NCBI RefSeq assembly: GCF_024227435.1
Contig: NZ_CP100445.1
Location: 1,054,001-1,118,000 of the forward strand
Length of the DNA: 64,000 nucleotides
Direction of reading: 5' to 3'
From: Natrinema caseinilyticum
GTDB lineage: Archaea; Halobacteriota; Halobacteria; Halobacteriales; Natrialbaceae
Made by a program: the position numbers and the translations under genes. The notes under the pieces are model-generated. The model ran no database searches, was not told where the DNA came from, and worked only from the letters and a program-made list of their open reading frames with translations. Numbering within the stretch: position 1 is the first letter of the stretch; every line of letters starts with the position of its first letter. This document shows, piece by piece, positions 1 through 8,915 of this stretch.

Positions 1-38
1 TCACCGCGTTAGAGCCGGATCCAGTCTGTGCCGAGCCC

Positions 39-326
39 TTAGCGTCTCGAGGCGGCTTCGTCGACGAGTTCGTTCGCCGTGTCTCGGAGTTCGGCGGTCA
101 TGTGCAGGCCGTGTTCGTCGAGACGACGGACGATAGCTTTCGCATCCGACTCGGGAAGCCCTTCCTCGGTCGCCCTGACGATCACGCCGATCGTGCCGGT
201 CACGGTCGCCCCGAGCCCTCGAGCGACGGTTCTCACGCGTCGGTCATCGGAGACGACACCATCACCGCCGAGGGCTCCGTTTTCTCGTGTCACGATCGCG
301 TCGACGGTTTCGGTACGCCTCCGCAC
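39..326 (-). pseudogene. C-terminal fragment of a PIN-domain (DUF3368/VapC-like) protein
   Basis: The readable 95 codons match the C-terminal half of the DUF3368 PIN family: a conserved acidic stretch (SDDRRVR), then an alanine-rich helix, the VTGTIGVIVRA motif and a closing helix with EEGLPESDAK. In intact members this follows an N-terminal half with the first catalytic Asp, which is absent; the sequence between 326 and about 480 does not supply it in any frame. Family proteins are Mg-dependent RNases, usually toxins of VapBC-type pairs. With half the active site missing and no antitoxin gene visible, this is most likely a relic. The alternative is a gene whose N-terminus was lost when the neighbouring hairpin region arrived. 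Confidence 0.6.
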
Positions 327-483
327 AATCGACTGATATCCCGTCCAGGAATTCGAAACCGGCCGCGATCGGACACGAACTCGTTCCTCTCGCAGAATCG
401 GCTCACAAACACCGAGTGAGGATCGTCACAGCTTCGGACGACTGTCGCTCGTTTTCGATTCGATCCCCAAATAATCGAACATA

Positions 484-581
484 TTTTAAAGTCTCATCCC
501 CCTAAGATGAGACTGCTCCCATCGGTGGGAGCTGCGTGAGGCACAGAAGGGGGACCATGACGGGTGTATCCCCCTTCTGTG
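484..581 (+). ncRNA. Possible structured RNA or transposon-end hairpin array
   Basis: A TATA-like TTTTAAA lies at about 484-490. Three perfect stem-loops follow in a row: GTCTCAT/ATGAGAC at 491-497 and 507-513; GCTCCCA/TGGGAGC at 515-521 and 526-532 with a 4-base loop; and a 13-bp stem CACAGAAGGGGGA at 542-554 pairing with 569-581 around a 14-base loop. No protein is encoded here. Such arrays suit a small RNA driven by the TATA box or the end of an IS200/IS605-type element whose other parts are gone. The structure is clear in the sequence; the identity is not. Confidence 0.35.
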
Positions 582-658
582 ACGCACATTTCAGTGCGCG
601 AGCGACTGTACCATGAACCCGATTATCAAACATTGGAATCTATCGGAAGTTTGCCACG

Positions 659-975
659 GTCAGGCGGTCCGATTCGAACGGCGACGGGCTTCCGGATCGG
701 GACGTCGACCGCGTCTACGACGCGTTACTCGAGGACGAGAGCGCCCGCCAGTACGTCACGAACGACCGGAGCGCGACGCGAATCGAGTTCCAAGTTCCCG
801 TCGACGCCGATCAAACCGCCGCAACGCTGGCTGCCAGGGAGATCGCGGCAGAGATGCACGTGGACGCGACGGCTTCTACGCCCACCTCACATCGGTCTTC
901 CTGCTACCGTCGGTGATCGTCGTGTGGGATCGATTCGAGCGGCGGTACGGATCGATCGGGAGTCGTGTCGCGTGA
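659..975 (+). pseudogene. Remnant of an RND/MMPL-family exporter
   Basis: Two adjoining pieces in different frames resemble one family. From about 668 to 873 the frame reads a periplasmic-loop segment typical of haloarchaeal RND exporters (SDSNGDGLPDRDVDRVYDAL, later FQVPVDADQ and a closing VDATA). From about 877 to 975 another frame reads the last transmembrane segment and tail (LTSVFLLPSVIVVWDRF, then a stop). In intact proteins these are separated by hundreds of residues of membrane domain, so an internal deletion plus frameshift has joined them. No start and no full transporter remain. The upstream extension of the next gene's frame covers this relic and is not part of that gene. Confidence 0.55.
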
Positions 976-1019
976 TGTGTATTGACATTCTTTTTCAGCC
1001 CGCATATCTAGTGAACGGT

Positions 1020-2279
1020 ATGCGTATCGACATCGAGAGAGATCGATTGGTGGAAACGATGGAAGACCAGGCCGAGATCGGTGCGATCGACGGCGGCGGT
1101 CTCGATCGGTTGACGCTAACGGACGCCGACCGCGAGGTCAGAGAGTGGTTCCGGGACCGGATGGAGGCAGTCGGGTTGGACGTCCGCGTCGACGAGATGG
1201 GAAACATGTTCGGACGGCGACCCGGAACCGAACCCGACGCGGGAACCGTCCTGCTGGGCTCCCACCTCGACTCACAGCCCCACGGTGGAATCTACGACGG
1301 CCCGCTGGGCGTCATCGGCGCGCTGGAATTCGTGCGGACGCTCGAGGACGAGGATATACAAACGGTCCATCCCGTCGAAATCGTTAACTGGACGAACGAG
1401 GAGGGGTCGCGGTTCCAGCCCGCCATGATGTCGAGTGGGGTCTGGGCCGGCGAGATTCCGCGTGAGGAGGCCTATCGGGCGGCCGACGACGAGGGCAAGC
1501 AATTTGTGGACGAACTGGAGCGAATCGGCTACCGGGGGGACGTTCCGGCCGAGCCACAGTACGAGTACGATTCGTATCTCGAACTCCATATCGAGCAGGG
1601 GCCGTCTCTCGACGAGAAGGACCGCGACGTGGGTATCGTGACCGGCATCGTCGGCCTTCGCTGGGGGGAAGTCACGTTCCGGGGGCAGGCCAATCACTCC
1701 GGGACGACACCGATGCACCATCGGAGCGACGCGCTGGTCGCGGCGAGCGACGTCATCACGCAGGTGCGACGCATCCCCGGTACACTCGGCGAACGAACCG
1801 CTGCCACGACCGGCGTCGTCGACGTCGCACCCGCATCGATCAATATCGTCCCTGCGGAAGTGCGGTTCACCGTCGACCTCCGCGACCCCGACGACGACGT
1901 CGCCGACGAGGCGGTCGAGCGCGTGAAAGACGAGGTTCGGGCCGCCGCCGCGCGCGAGGGCGTCGAGTGGGAGTACGAGACGCGGATGGAGGCGAAAAGC
2001 GTCGCCTTTGCCGACCGGTGTGTCGATGCCGTGCGGTCCGCGGTCACCACCCTCGGCTACGACGGCACGGAACTCGTCAGCGGTGCGGGCCACGACGCGA
2101 CGTATGCCGCCAACGTCTGCGATACCGGAATGGTGTTCGCAGTGAGCGAGGCGGGGAAGAGTCACACACCGGAGGAGTACACGAGTTGGGACGACTGCTA
2201 CAAGGCGGCGAATACGCTGGCGAATGCCGCCCTCGACCTCGCTGGTGTTGCCGACGCCGGGGCAAAGCGAACTGGATGA
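1020..2279 (+). CDS. M20-family amidohydrolase (N-carbamoyl-L-amino acid hydrolase/allantoate amidohydrolase type)
   Basis: A 419-residue cytoplasmic zinc hydrolase of the hydantoinase/carbamoylase (AmaB/HyuC) branch of peptidase family M20, whose members hydrolyse N-carbamoyl amino acids, allantoate or ureidoglycolate. Metal-site motifs are visible: HLDSQ at about 82-86, the bridging Asp in IYDG at 93, NEEG at 126-129, HIEQG at 190-194, and a late SGAGHDA (His near 358). A dimerisation/lid domain lies between. The length fits the family. The start is the ATG at 1020; the frame is open farther upstream but covers a decayed exporter gene. Substrate is not fixed by sequence. Hydantoinase-like genes at 41 kb form an acetone-carboxylase-type set, so a hydantoin pathway should not be assumed. 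An AmiS/UreI channel gene lies 2.1 kb downstream. Confidence 0.9.
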   Translation: MRIDIERDRLVETMEDQAEIGAIDGGGLDRLTLTDADREVREWFRDRMEAVGLDVRVDEMGNMFGRRPGTEPDAGTVLLGSHLDSQPHGGIYDGPLGVIGALEFVRTLEDEDIQTVHPVEIVNWTNEEGSRFQPAMMSSGVWAGEIPREEAYRAADDEGKQFVDELERIGYRGDVPAEPQYEYDSYLELHIEQGPSLDEKDRDVGIVTGIVGLRWGEVTFRGQANHSGTTPMHHRSDALVAASDVITQVRRIPGTLGERTAATTGVVDVAPASINIVPAEVRFTVDLRDPDDDVADEAVERVKDEVRAAAAREGVEWEYETRMEAKSVAFADRCVDAVRSAVTTLGYDGTELVSGAGHDATYAANVCDTGMVFAVSEAGKSHTPEEYTSWDDCYKAANTLANAALDLAGVADAGAKRTG

Positions 2280-2612
2280 GATCCACGTCGGTCGCTCCTG
2301 CTCCGGACGTGAAGAGCGTCCTCGATTCCGTCTGTGACACCGATCGCGAACGGAATCACCGCGAGGACGGACGGGTCATAGCGCCACAGCGCAGCCTCCC
2401 GCAGGGAAGGAGACGCGTGAGCTCCGTGTCGCACCCGCGACACCGCCTCCGATCGCCGTGATCTGTAAGTGGGCGCCTCCGGAATGTGGAGATCGACGAC
2501 AATCTCGGAAACTGTGGCGAGACCAGGGTACGAGATAGAGGCACCAATCAGAGCGAACGCCGGCAGTTCGAGGAGGCCGATGACGGTCGGGTGCTGTTGA
2601 ATCGGTGGTTAA
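2198..2612 (-). pseudogene. Truncated membrane-protein reading frame
   Basis: The minus strand is open from about 2611 to 2198 and encodes a hydrophobic segment (TVIGLLELPAFALIGASIS), a polar stretch and a second hydrophobic segment (YDPSVLAVIPFAIGVTDG). The frame has no initiator; it begins at a stop right beside the end of the IS630 relic, and its end runs antisense into the amidohydrolase gene. It looks like part of a multi-spanning membrane protein cut by the insertion. I do not recognise the family. Confidence 0.3.
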
Positions 2613-2619
2613 ATAGAAG

Positions 2620-3600
2620 TTAGAAATGATTGCTCACTTTGGGACGGAGAGAGGAGCAAGAGTGGTATCGATTGCCGTTATTACCTCGTCAAGTGAGTCG
2701 AAAACCGGTTGCTGAGAGCTGGTTGTTACTGTCGCTAGCACTCTTCGACAAGGGTCGAGTTCGGCGAACACGCCGGAAGTGTGCCGATTGCGAGGTCGTT
2801 ACGGTCCTGGCGGCCCTGCCGACCGATGCTTGAGCGTACGACGCCCCGACTCGAGTCACGACCAATACATATCTGTTTCTACAACATGACTCGAAAATTG
2901 AATGTTTCGCGCGATCGGCGATCACGGACTCCTCGGATCGAGAGAAAAAGCGATCACCGAGGACGGAGATCGAGCCCACGAAACACGTCCGGCCGCGTTG
3001 CCCGGACAATTCGATAGATAGTCGCGTGCCGCGAGAAACCACGCGGCACCGGCTCGATATGGACGGAGTTCCTGCTTCGATCGATACAGGCTACTCTTGC
3101 GTCCATCTTTCGCCGCCTCTTTTGCGTTCATCGCGGAACGGTTCCTGCGCGTCAGCAACCGATTCGACGGCTGTACGGTGCGGTTTTTGATAGCTCAATC
3201 CGGCTTCTTCGAGCAACCGCCGGCAGCTCGAGAGTGAGTACTCGCCATCGTCGGTTTCCTCAAGATACTGCTGGACGAGTGCCGGCGTCCACGCCGACGC
3301 GTCGAGACCCCCTCTTCGGGTGACTCGTGGGCAGTTTCGTCGAACTCTTTTTCTTTTTATCTGAGAGCTTTCATTTCCTCACAGAATTATGAGTGTTACT
3401 AACCGCTTTCTCGAGCCAGCTCGTCCGTCGCTGAACGTCGCACCACTCGGCGATTTCAGTCCGCGTAATGCCGTTTTTGTACGCGATTGCCGCTAAGAGA
3501 CGTTGAATCTGCTTCTTCCTCGCCACGTTTCCGAGGGCATTTTGCAAGTCCTGAACGGAGATGTCGTCGAGGTGATCCACTACGTTCAGCGAGATTATTG
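2620..3600 (-). mobile_element. Decayed IS630-family transposase
   Basis: Pieces of one IS630-type transposase appear in order on the minus strand but in shifting frames. The N-terminal HTH region is at 3371-3580 (starts MDHLDDISVQDLQNAL, includes TRTEIAEWCDVQRR). A middle segment at about 3170-3310 has the DAPAWTPAL-like and SCRRLL motifs. The catalytic segment (LSIELSGQRG, LGDRFFSRSEES) lies at about 2880-3040. The C-terminal part (LPACSP followed by VEEC) lies at about 2690-2830. Several stops and frameshifts interrupt it, so it is inactive. A second relic of the same family and orientation lies at 39928-40722. Intact haloarchaeal relatives are about 330-350 residues long, which fits the span. 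Confidence 0.8.
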
Positions 3601-3734
3601 AGTAGATAATTCTAACGGATAGTATAGCTCGACCGAGGGGGGAGAGTGTAACTTCTGAGTATAAATTCTGTCTGATTCGATATGAAATTTCCAGCAGTGA
3701 CGAAGAGATCGCAACCGGCCGTTACCTACCGGTG

Positions 3735-4271
3735 TCAACGTATAATCACGGCAGAATTCGCACCATCTGATTCCACTCCCTCTGCCTCGGAGAATTCTTC
3801 GTACAACCGGTCGTATGTCTCGTCCAACGCCTCCGCGACGACTTTCGTATTGGCTGTAGTGGGCATGAACGTCGTGTCGGACGTCCAACGAGGGACGATA
3901 TGGACGTGGAGATGGTCCTGGACAGAAGCGCCCCCGGCCTCTCCGATATTCATTCCGATGTTGTAGCCCTCTGGGTGAAGTGCTTTGTCGAGAACGTCGA
4001 TTGATTTACTGAGAACCGTCATTACGTCCATCATCACGTCGTGTTCCATTTCGGGAATCGAACTCACGTGCCCCTCTGGGAGCACGAGCAGATGGCCCGG
4101 TGTATAGGGTGATTTGTTCAGGACAACGTACGATCGTTCGTTTCGCGCCAAAATTCGGTGTTCTCGATCCGCGCCGAGCGATGGGAGGGTACAGAAGACA
4201 CAATCGTCGAAATCACTATTCGAATCGCGAGTTACCCAATCCATCCTCCAGGGGGCGAACAGCGACTCCAT
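3735..4271 (-). CDS. HIT (histidine triad) family hydrolase
   Basis: A 178-residue cytoplasmic HIT-fold protein. The triad is intact: HLHVH spans residues 120-124 (His120, His122, His124) within QDHLHVHIVPRW, and the upstream TPGHLLVLP strand is typical. An N-terminal CVFC pair (24 and 27) may bind zinc as in Ap4A-phosphorylase-like and HINT-like members. The family hydrolyses or transfers nucleotidyl groups from substrates such as diadenosine polyphosphates or adenosine phosphoramidates; the exact substrate cannot be read here. The ATG at 4271 gives the usual WRMDWV N-terminus of this subgroup. It is transcribed on the same strand as the downstream IS relic and the upstream AmiS/UreI-like gene, with no sign of a shared operon beyond proximity. 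Confidence 0.88.
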   Translation of the reverse strand: MESLFAPWRMDWVTRDSNSDFDDCVFCTLPSLGADREHRILARNERSYVVLNKSPYTPGHLLVLPEGHVSSIPEMEHDVMMDVMTVLSKSIDVLDKALHPEGYNIGMNIGEAGGASVQDHLHVHIVPRWTSDTTFMPTTANTKVVAEALDETYDRLYEEFSEAEGVESDGANSAVIIR

Positions 4272-4370
4272 ATTGGTATCAGTTCACATGGCCTCATAAA
4301 ACAGTTTTCCCCCAGGGTAATTCTCCACCACCGCTGATACCGATCGAAAAATCCATCGCTGTCCCACTGT

Positions 4371-4895
4371 CTACGTCGGCGTCCACAGCCAGAGGTCGAT
4401 GGCCATCAGGTAGCCAGCGACGGCGGTAATAATACCGATAACGATCGTGTACCACGCGATGGGAACCGTGTAGTCAGTTCGTTCGACCGCCAAGAGGATC
4501 CAGAAAGCGGCCCACAGCGAGCCCCACGCCCACCAGAGAATAGCAAGCCCCAGATCACCAGTCTGAAGCGACAGTAGACCCGTTGGGAGTGTAAATGCTG
4601 TTACGAGGATGCAGTACCACCCCAGTGAGCGCTGGTCGTCACGCTGCTGGTAGGCGTTGACGCCGACCCACAAATACGTAAACGCGAACAAAAGCGTCCC
4701 CGCCGCGTTGAACGGATCTCCTTCGGAATCACCGAACGCCCACCACATCGCTAGGACGAACGCGACTGCCCCCACAAATAGATTCAGCATGGCTGTATCG
4801 CGGTCGTCCCCTCGCCCGAGCAGCCACAGCCCATTGACCACTAAGACGGCGTCGATGAGCAGTAACGCCATTCCCAGCTCCGCGTAGAGGGACAT
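4371..4895 (-). CDS. AmiS/UreI-family small-amide or urea channel
   Basis: A 174-residue integral membrane protein with about six hydrophobic segments, matching AmiS/UreI topology and size (170-200 residues). Visible family features are the first helix (LGMALLLIDAVLVVNGLWLL), the WWAFGD loop, the aromatic FAFTYLWVGVN helix and the LWWAWGSLWAAFW helix. UreI is the proton-gated urea channel of Helicobacter, and AmiS accompanies aliphatic amidase operons. The family is a passive channel for urea or short amides, so uptake of a small amide or urea is likely. No amidase or urease is adjacent; the M20 amidohydrolase at 1020-2279 is the nearest C-N hydrolase. The start is ATG at 4895. Confidence 0.85.
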   Translation of the reverse strand: MSLYAELGMALLLIDAVLVVNGLWLLGRGDDRDTAMLNLFVGAVAFVLAMWWAFGDSEGDPFNAAGTLLFAFTYLWVGVNAYQQRDDQRSLGWYCILVTAFTLPTGLLSLQTGDLGLAILWWAWGSLWAAFWILLAVERTDYTVPIAWYTIVIGIITAVAGYLMAIDLWLWTPT

Positions 4896-5422
4896 AGTGT
4901 CGTGATATACGGTACCATACTTCGTTGGTAAATAATTGTTTTGCCACGACCTGGGACCAGTTCGTTCTGATAATTCTGACTATCACTGCACCAGTAGATC
5001 ACTTCAGTTCTAGATCGTACTGAAATCACGGACCGAAGGCGAGTACAGCTGCAGCTTTCAGGAGTAGTGAGGGTAGTTTGTTGGCGTTTCTGAATAACTG
5101 ACGCCCTGAGAGCTACTTCCGTACTCGCGAGTTGGCCACCGCGAAACGTGCTTCGGTACTTCGATCCGACGTCGTCGTAAAGCGTGGACTGATCAGCGCC
5201 GGAGGACAAGACCAGAGGGGCGTCGGATCCCCGTTCTAACTCGGCGGAGTCGCGCACGAAATACCGGGGACGAAGAAATTCTAATAAGTGAATGCCGACG
5301 CAGTTGATCGACGACAAGACGCTCCCGATCGAGATTCGGAGGCGGAGTCAGCACTATTTATCTGGTCAGAAACCACCGCTTGGCGGCCGAATTGCTCCGG
5401 TGCCGTGCTACTCCAATAACAC
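4896..5422. other. Non-coding stretch, nothing recognised
   Basis: About 530 bases between the AmiS/UreI gene and the frameshifted FMN reductase. The frames here have no family motif I recognise. The AmiS-side end is AT-richer and probably holds that gene's promoter. Confidence 0.4.
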
Positions 5423-5997
5423 TCAATTTTCACCATCGTTCAGCGAATACTCGTCGGTCGATATCGGTTCGATATACGCGTAGTTGACGACCATGCGGCC
5501 GAGTTTACGGACCTGTTCCTCAATATCGGGGTCAGTGAACGAGCCGTTCTCGAACTGAGATCCGGAGTTGATGATGCCAACGTCGTAGCGAACGGCCCAG
5601 CCGTGAAGTACGCGAACGCAGATTCGCATATGTTCGAGGGTCGTGCCACACATGCGACCACCAGCGACAGCGAGAACCCGACCGTTGTCTCTTCGAACGT
5701 CGATGGGTGGCAGTGGTCGAGCACGTTCTTTAGCGTCGCAGAGATCGTCCCGTGGCTGACTGGGGATCCAAGCAAGATCCCGTCGGCTTCTCGGATCTGC
5801 TCCGTTATTCGGTCACTCTCTCCCTGATCTTCGACGTCCGGATCGTGTAACGGCAGATCGTATTCCCGTGGGTCGACGAGTGTCGTCTCGGCGGATGCAG
5901 ATTGTGAGGCGTCTAAGGCGTGCTCCAACGCAACACGTGTGTGACTTCCCTCTCGGCGGCTACCGACGACTGCAGCAATGCGCGGTGGTGCGGGCAT
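5423..5997 (-). pseudogene. NAD(P)H-dependent FMN reductase, frameshifted
   Basis: A flavodoxin-fold NADPH-dependent FMN reductase (SsuE/ChrR-like) with a single frame break. The first part from the ATG at 5997 has the FMN phosphate-binding loop (GSRREGSHTR), the acidic DLPLHDPD loop and the GSPVSHGTISATLKN flavin-binding motif. At about 5670-5673 the frame slips: the continuation (VAGGRMCGTTLEHMR, then DIEEQVRKLGRMVVNYAY) is in another frame and ends at 5423. One missing base in the run coding GFS/LSL explains it. The full product would be about 190 residues, normal for the family. Enzymes of this kind pass reduced FMN to two-component monooxygenases, which fits the LLM genes nearby. Either the gene is dead or the read has an error. 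Confidence 0.75.
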
Positions 5998-6217
5998 ACA
6001 GGCCGACCCACTCCCGGATACAAAACAGGTGGCCTCTCGAGATGAAACTGACGTCTTCTTCCAAAATTACGGGTGGATACCCCGGAGGATACGAATATTT
6101 GTTGAAGACGGCGTACGGTTTCCGACTCCGCAATAAAATCCGCTATTTGATTCTACTTCAATAAAGGGTGGAATCCAGGATACGAAATGGGCGGAATCAT
6201 TCGGCTCTCATGTCCGG

Positions 6218-7009
6218 TCAGATAAGCGGCTCTGATCTTTCGACAAGTTCACTGTCGTGGTTAATGTACACCTCTGCATCTTCTTTCCGCGCGACATTTT
6301 TGAGTTTCCGTCGAGATTCATTGCCAATGGTGGTCGACCAATCGAACGACGTGGCGAGATCCTGCTCGAATCCTATCTGCGTGTGGGAGACGTCCATACC
6401 CAAGATAACAGTACCAGCGTCATCGAGTTCGATTTTCACCGACTGATGCCCCGGCGTATGACCCGGCGTTGGTATCGTCTCCACTCGTCCGTCACCGAAG
6501 ACGTCCACGCTCCCGTGTGCGACGGAAACGTCGAATTCAGGGGTACGAAGAACGCCGAAATCGCCCTCCTGGTAGAATCCGGCCTGGACAGGCTCGGGCC
6601 AGGACGCGTACTGTAATTCGTCGTGTTGGACGATGAATTCGGCGTCCGGGAAATCGGAAATGCCGCCCGCGTGGTCCATATGCAGATGGGACATGATTAC
6701 CGTATCCACTTCCGAAGGGGAGTAGCCGAGGTCCTCTAGCCTATGGATCGCCTTCTCGTTCTCGTCCATGTCGATGTTTTCGACGAAGTCCACCAGTCCC
6801 GGTGCCCCGTGGGGCCCATAGTTTTCGGGGTCTTCTACTAACTCGTAGCTCTGTCCCGTATCGACGAGCGCGACTCCCTCAGGGTGGTCGATGACGTAGA
6901 ACGGGAACGGAATTTCGACCTCCTTGCCGATGTCCGTTAGCTGTGCGAGCATGCTGTGGTCGAGCGTAACTCTACCGCTCTCTAGGGTGTGCACTTCTAT
7001 ATCTGGCAT
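6218..7009 (-). CDS. Metallo-beta-lactamase-fold hydrolase, N-acyl homoserine lactonase-like
   Basis: A 263-residue cytoplasmic binuclear zinc hydrolase. The motif HLHMDHAGG (His108, His110, Asp112, His113 by the chosen start), a downstream PGHTPGH and a late metal-ligand region (LGMDVSH, INHD) match the AHL-lactonase (AttM/BlcC/AiiA) branch, where the enzyme opens gamma-lactone rings. BlcC-type relatives hydrolyse gamma-butyrolactone, so a lactone substrate is plausible in this catabolic setting. The upstream in-frame codon at 7018 is TTG; I prefer the ATG at 7009 because a TATA-like TTTTTATT is centred about 27 bases upstream, as for leaderless haloarchaeal genes. It stands alone on the minus strand with 416 bases of non-coding DNA before the next gene upstream. 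Confidence 0.85.
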   Translation of the reverse strand: MPDIEVHTLESGRVTLDHSMLAQLTDIGKEVEIPFPFYVIDHPEGVALVDTGQSYELVEDPENYGPHGAPGLVDFVENIDMDENEKAIHRLEDLGYSPSEVDTVIMSHLHMDHAGGISDFPDAEFIVQHDELQYASWPEPVQAGFYQEGDFGVLRTPEFDVSVAHGSVDVFGDGRVETIPTPGHTPGHQSVKIELDDAGTVILGMDVSHTQIGFEQDLATSFDWSTTIGNESRRKLKNVARKEDAEVYINHDSELVERSEPLI

Positions 7010-7434
7010 GTGCGTCAAGCGCTACCATTGAACAGGCAATAAAAACTACCCTATGTATCAGAATTCAAATATGAACGGTCTGTGGAAGAACAGGGCATCG
7101 AATCCGAAACAATCCGGCAACCGGCAGAAGAGAGAAACGGCGGGCTCGTACGAACGACTTGAATCGCCGCTTGTCAACTCGAGGTTCGTCCGATCGCAGT
7201 AGCACCGTCACGGGTTTTCGTTCGTGGAACGTGACATTCCCGTCGTGACGGTCGGGTTCCTTCTTGGTTCGTCCCGGCCGGGTAAAGGACAGCCGACTGT
7301 GGCCGTAAGAGAACGAATTCGAGATGGTCCACCGAGAGAGACGCTATTCGGTCGACGACGAGGGAGCGATCAGTTCGACGTCTTGTCACTCCGACTCGGG
7401 CAAAGGGAGGAAAACGTAACCAGGTGGGGCGGCC
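7010..7434. other. Intergenic region with promoter of the lactonase-like gene
   Basis: About 425 bases between the lactonase-like gene and the end of the first LLM gene. A minus-strand TATA-like element (TTTTTATT, about 7032-7039) sits at leaderless distance from the ATG at 7009. I see no gene and no clear terminator. Confidence 0.45.
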
Positions 7435-8805
7435 TCAGTCGTCTGCGGCGGCGGCCATCGTCGGTGAGGGGAACTCTTCTTCCAAGTACGGAAGAACCTG
7501 CTCGCCGAACGCTTCGGCTTGCTCGTTAGCCACTTCGCCGCTGACACCGGGGACTTCGAACCAGCAGTTGAAGTTGAAATCTTCGTACCCACACTCTTCG
7601 GCGATCTGTGAGACCTTTTCTCTGTGTTCGTCAGCGTCACCGACGATGGCGACATCTTTGTCGATGAGCATCTCTGCGGTGACGTTCGTGCTCGGGTCGT
7701 ACAGCTCTTCGTCACCCTCAGCGAGGACCGAGGCGAAGCCGAATGGGCCGTAATAGGACCAGGCATTCTCTAATCCGAGTTTCCATTTCTCGAACGTCTC
7801 GTCGTCGTGAATTTCGGTGTTGAAGATGTTCCGACACGTGATGATCCCGCGGCCACGCTCCTCGTCCCATCCACGCTTGAACGGTTCGCCATCGTATTCG
7901 GGGCGGCGGTCAGGCCAGCCGGCTTCTTCCGCGGCCTCGTAGTAGAGGTCGATGTTCCCCTTGAGGCGCGAGTTCGGTTCGACGATGAAGTACCCATTGA
8001 CGCCGTTGCGTGCGGCCCACTTGATCGAACGGGGTGACGTCAGCGGCTGCCAGAGCTGTGGGTGAGGCTTCTGCTCCGGTTGTGGGAAGACCGCGATTTG
8101 CTTCAACGTGGTACCGCCAGAAACGACCGGGTTCCACAGGTCCGAGTAGAAGTCGCCCTCCTCGTCCCAGTCCATCATATCCTCCACCGTCTGCTCGGTC
8201 ACGTCGTCGCTGAAGTACGCGCGGTCGAGTTCGTGGTGCCACTTCGTGTGAGACGGGGGGATGTTGTGATACTCGCCCTGGTACTCGAACGCCTCTTCGG
8301 TCCACGCCTTCTTGATAATCTCGAACTTTTCTTTGAACGCCGCTCGATTTTGCTCTTGGTCTTGAACTGTGCCACCCCAGTACTGGCCCAGCACTTCGTT
8401 TTCACGCGGCTGATACCCTCGACCGATGCCGATTTCTGCACGGCCGTTGCTAATCGTATCGAGCAGTGACGTTTGCTCGGCGAACCGGACCGGATCGTGC
8501 CACGTGATGATGTTGGTGGCTTGGCACAACTTGATCGTATCCGTTTGAGCAGCGACCGCCATCTGGTTCATCAACGGATTCGGACTGTGTTCCGACCCCG
8601 TGGGTTGGAAGTGGTGTTCCGTGAAGAACGCCCTGTCGAATCCGGCATCTTCCGCGGCTACCGCGTGTCGAACCTGGTCGCGCATTACGTCGCGGACGTC
8701 ATCGTGCACCTCTTCGAGGCTCGCGTCTGGGTAAACGTTTCCTTCGTCGTCTTTTTTCTGTGGTAAGTTTGTCGTCCCGTTATGGAACACGCCAATTTGT
8801 ACCAT
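7435..8805 (-). CDS. LLM-class flavin-dependent oxidoreductase (luciferase-like monooxygenase) 1
   Basis: A 456-residue TIM-barrel protein of the bacterial luciferase-like family. It has the family strand opening (QIGVFHNGTTN), an EHHF motif at about residues 62-65, the NIITWHDPVRFAEQ barrel segment, and the cofactor phosphate-binding GIGRGYQPRE. FMN-dependent members use free FMNH2 from a separate reductase; some use F420 instead, which sequence alone does not decide. Extra flavin genes immediately upstream favour flavin. It shares full-length similarity with the protein at 24422-25789 (about 455 residues, same motifs), so the two arose by duplication. A TATA-like ATTTAAATATT lies about 28 bases before the ATG at 8805. 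The GTP cyclohydrolase III gene ends 110 bases upstream on the same strand. Substrate unknown; oxidation of a ketone or hydrocarbon is plausible. Confidence 0.9.
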   Translation of the reverse strand: MVQIGVFHNGTTNLPQKKDDEGNVYPDASLEEVHDDVRDVMRDQVRHAVAAEDAGFDRAFFTEHHFQPTGSEHSPNPLMNQMAVAAQTDTIKLCQATNIITWHDPVRFAEQTSLLDTISNGRAEIGIGRGYQPRENEVLGQYWGGTVQDQEQNRAAFKEKFEIIKKAWTEEAFEYQGEYHNIPPSHTKWHHELDRAYFSDDVTEQTVEDMMDWDEEGDFYSDLWNPVVSGGTTLKQIAVFPQPEQKPHPQLWQPLTSPRSIKWAARNGVNGYFIVEPNSRLKGNIDLYYEAAEEAGWPDRRPEYDGEPFKRGWDEERGRGIITCRNIFNTEIHDDETFEKWKLGLENAWSYYGPFGFASVLAEGDEELYDPSTNVTAEMLIDKDVAIVGDADEHREKVSQIAEECGYEDFNFNCWFEVPGVSGEVANEQAEAFGEQVLPYLEEEFPSPTMAAAADD

Positions 8806-8827
8806 GACAAGCGGTATTGTCCATCAT

Positions 8828-8840
8828 GCAATATTTAAAT
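8828..8840 (-). promoter_or_regulatory. TATA-like promoter element of LLM gene 1
   Basis: An AT-only ATTTAAATATT stretch, read on the minus strand, is centred about 28 bases upstream of the ATG at 8805, the usual spacing for leaderless haloarchaeal transcripts. It suggests the LLM gene has its own promoter even if the flavin genes upstream read through. Confidence 0.5.
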
Positions 8841-8915
8841 GTATGGGGTAGGAACGGCCCTCAGCCGCTTCTTATAACACGAATTCTACGGCAGAGGCCC
8901 ATGCCCTGATGGAAG

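Noticed and set aside
564-1019. Extended N-terminus of the M20 hydrolase frame
   Set aside because: The extension has no family match and covers an exporter remnant read in other frames; the ATG at 1020 gives a normal-length protein.
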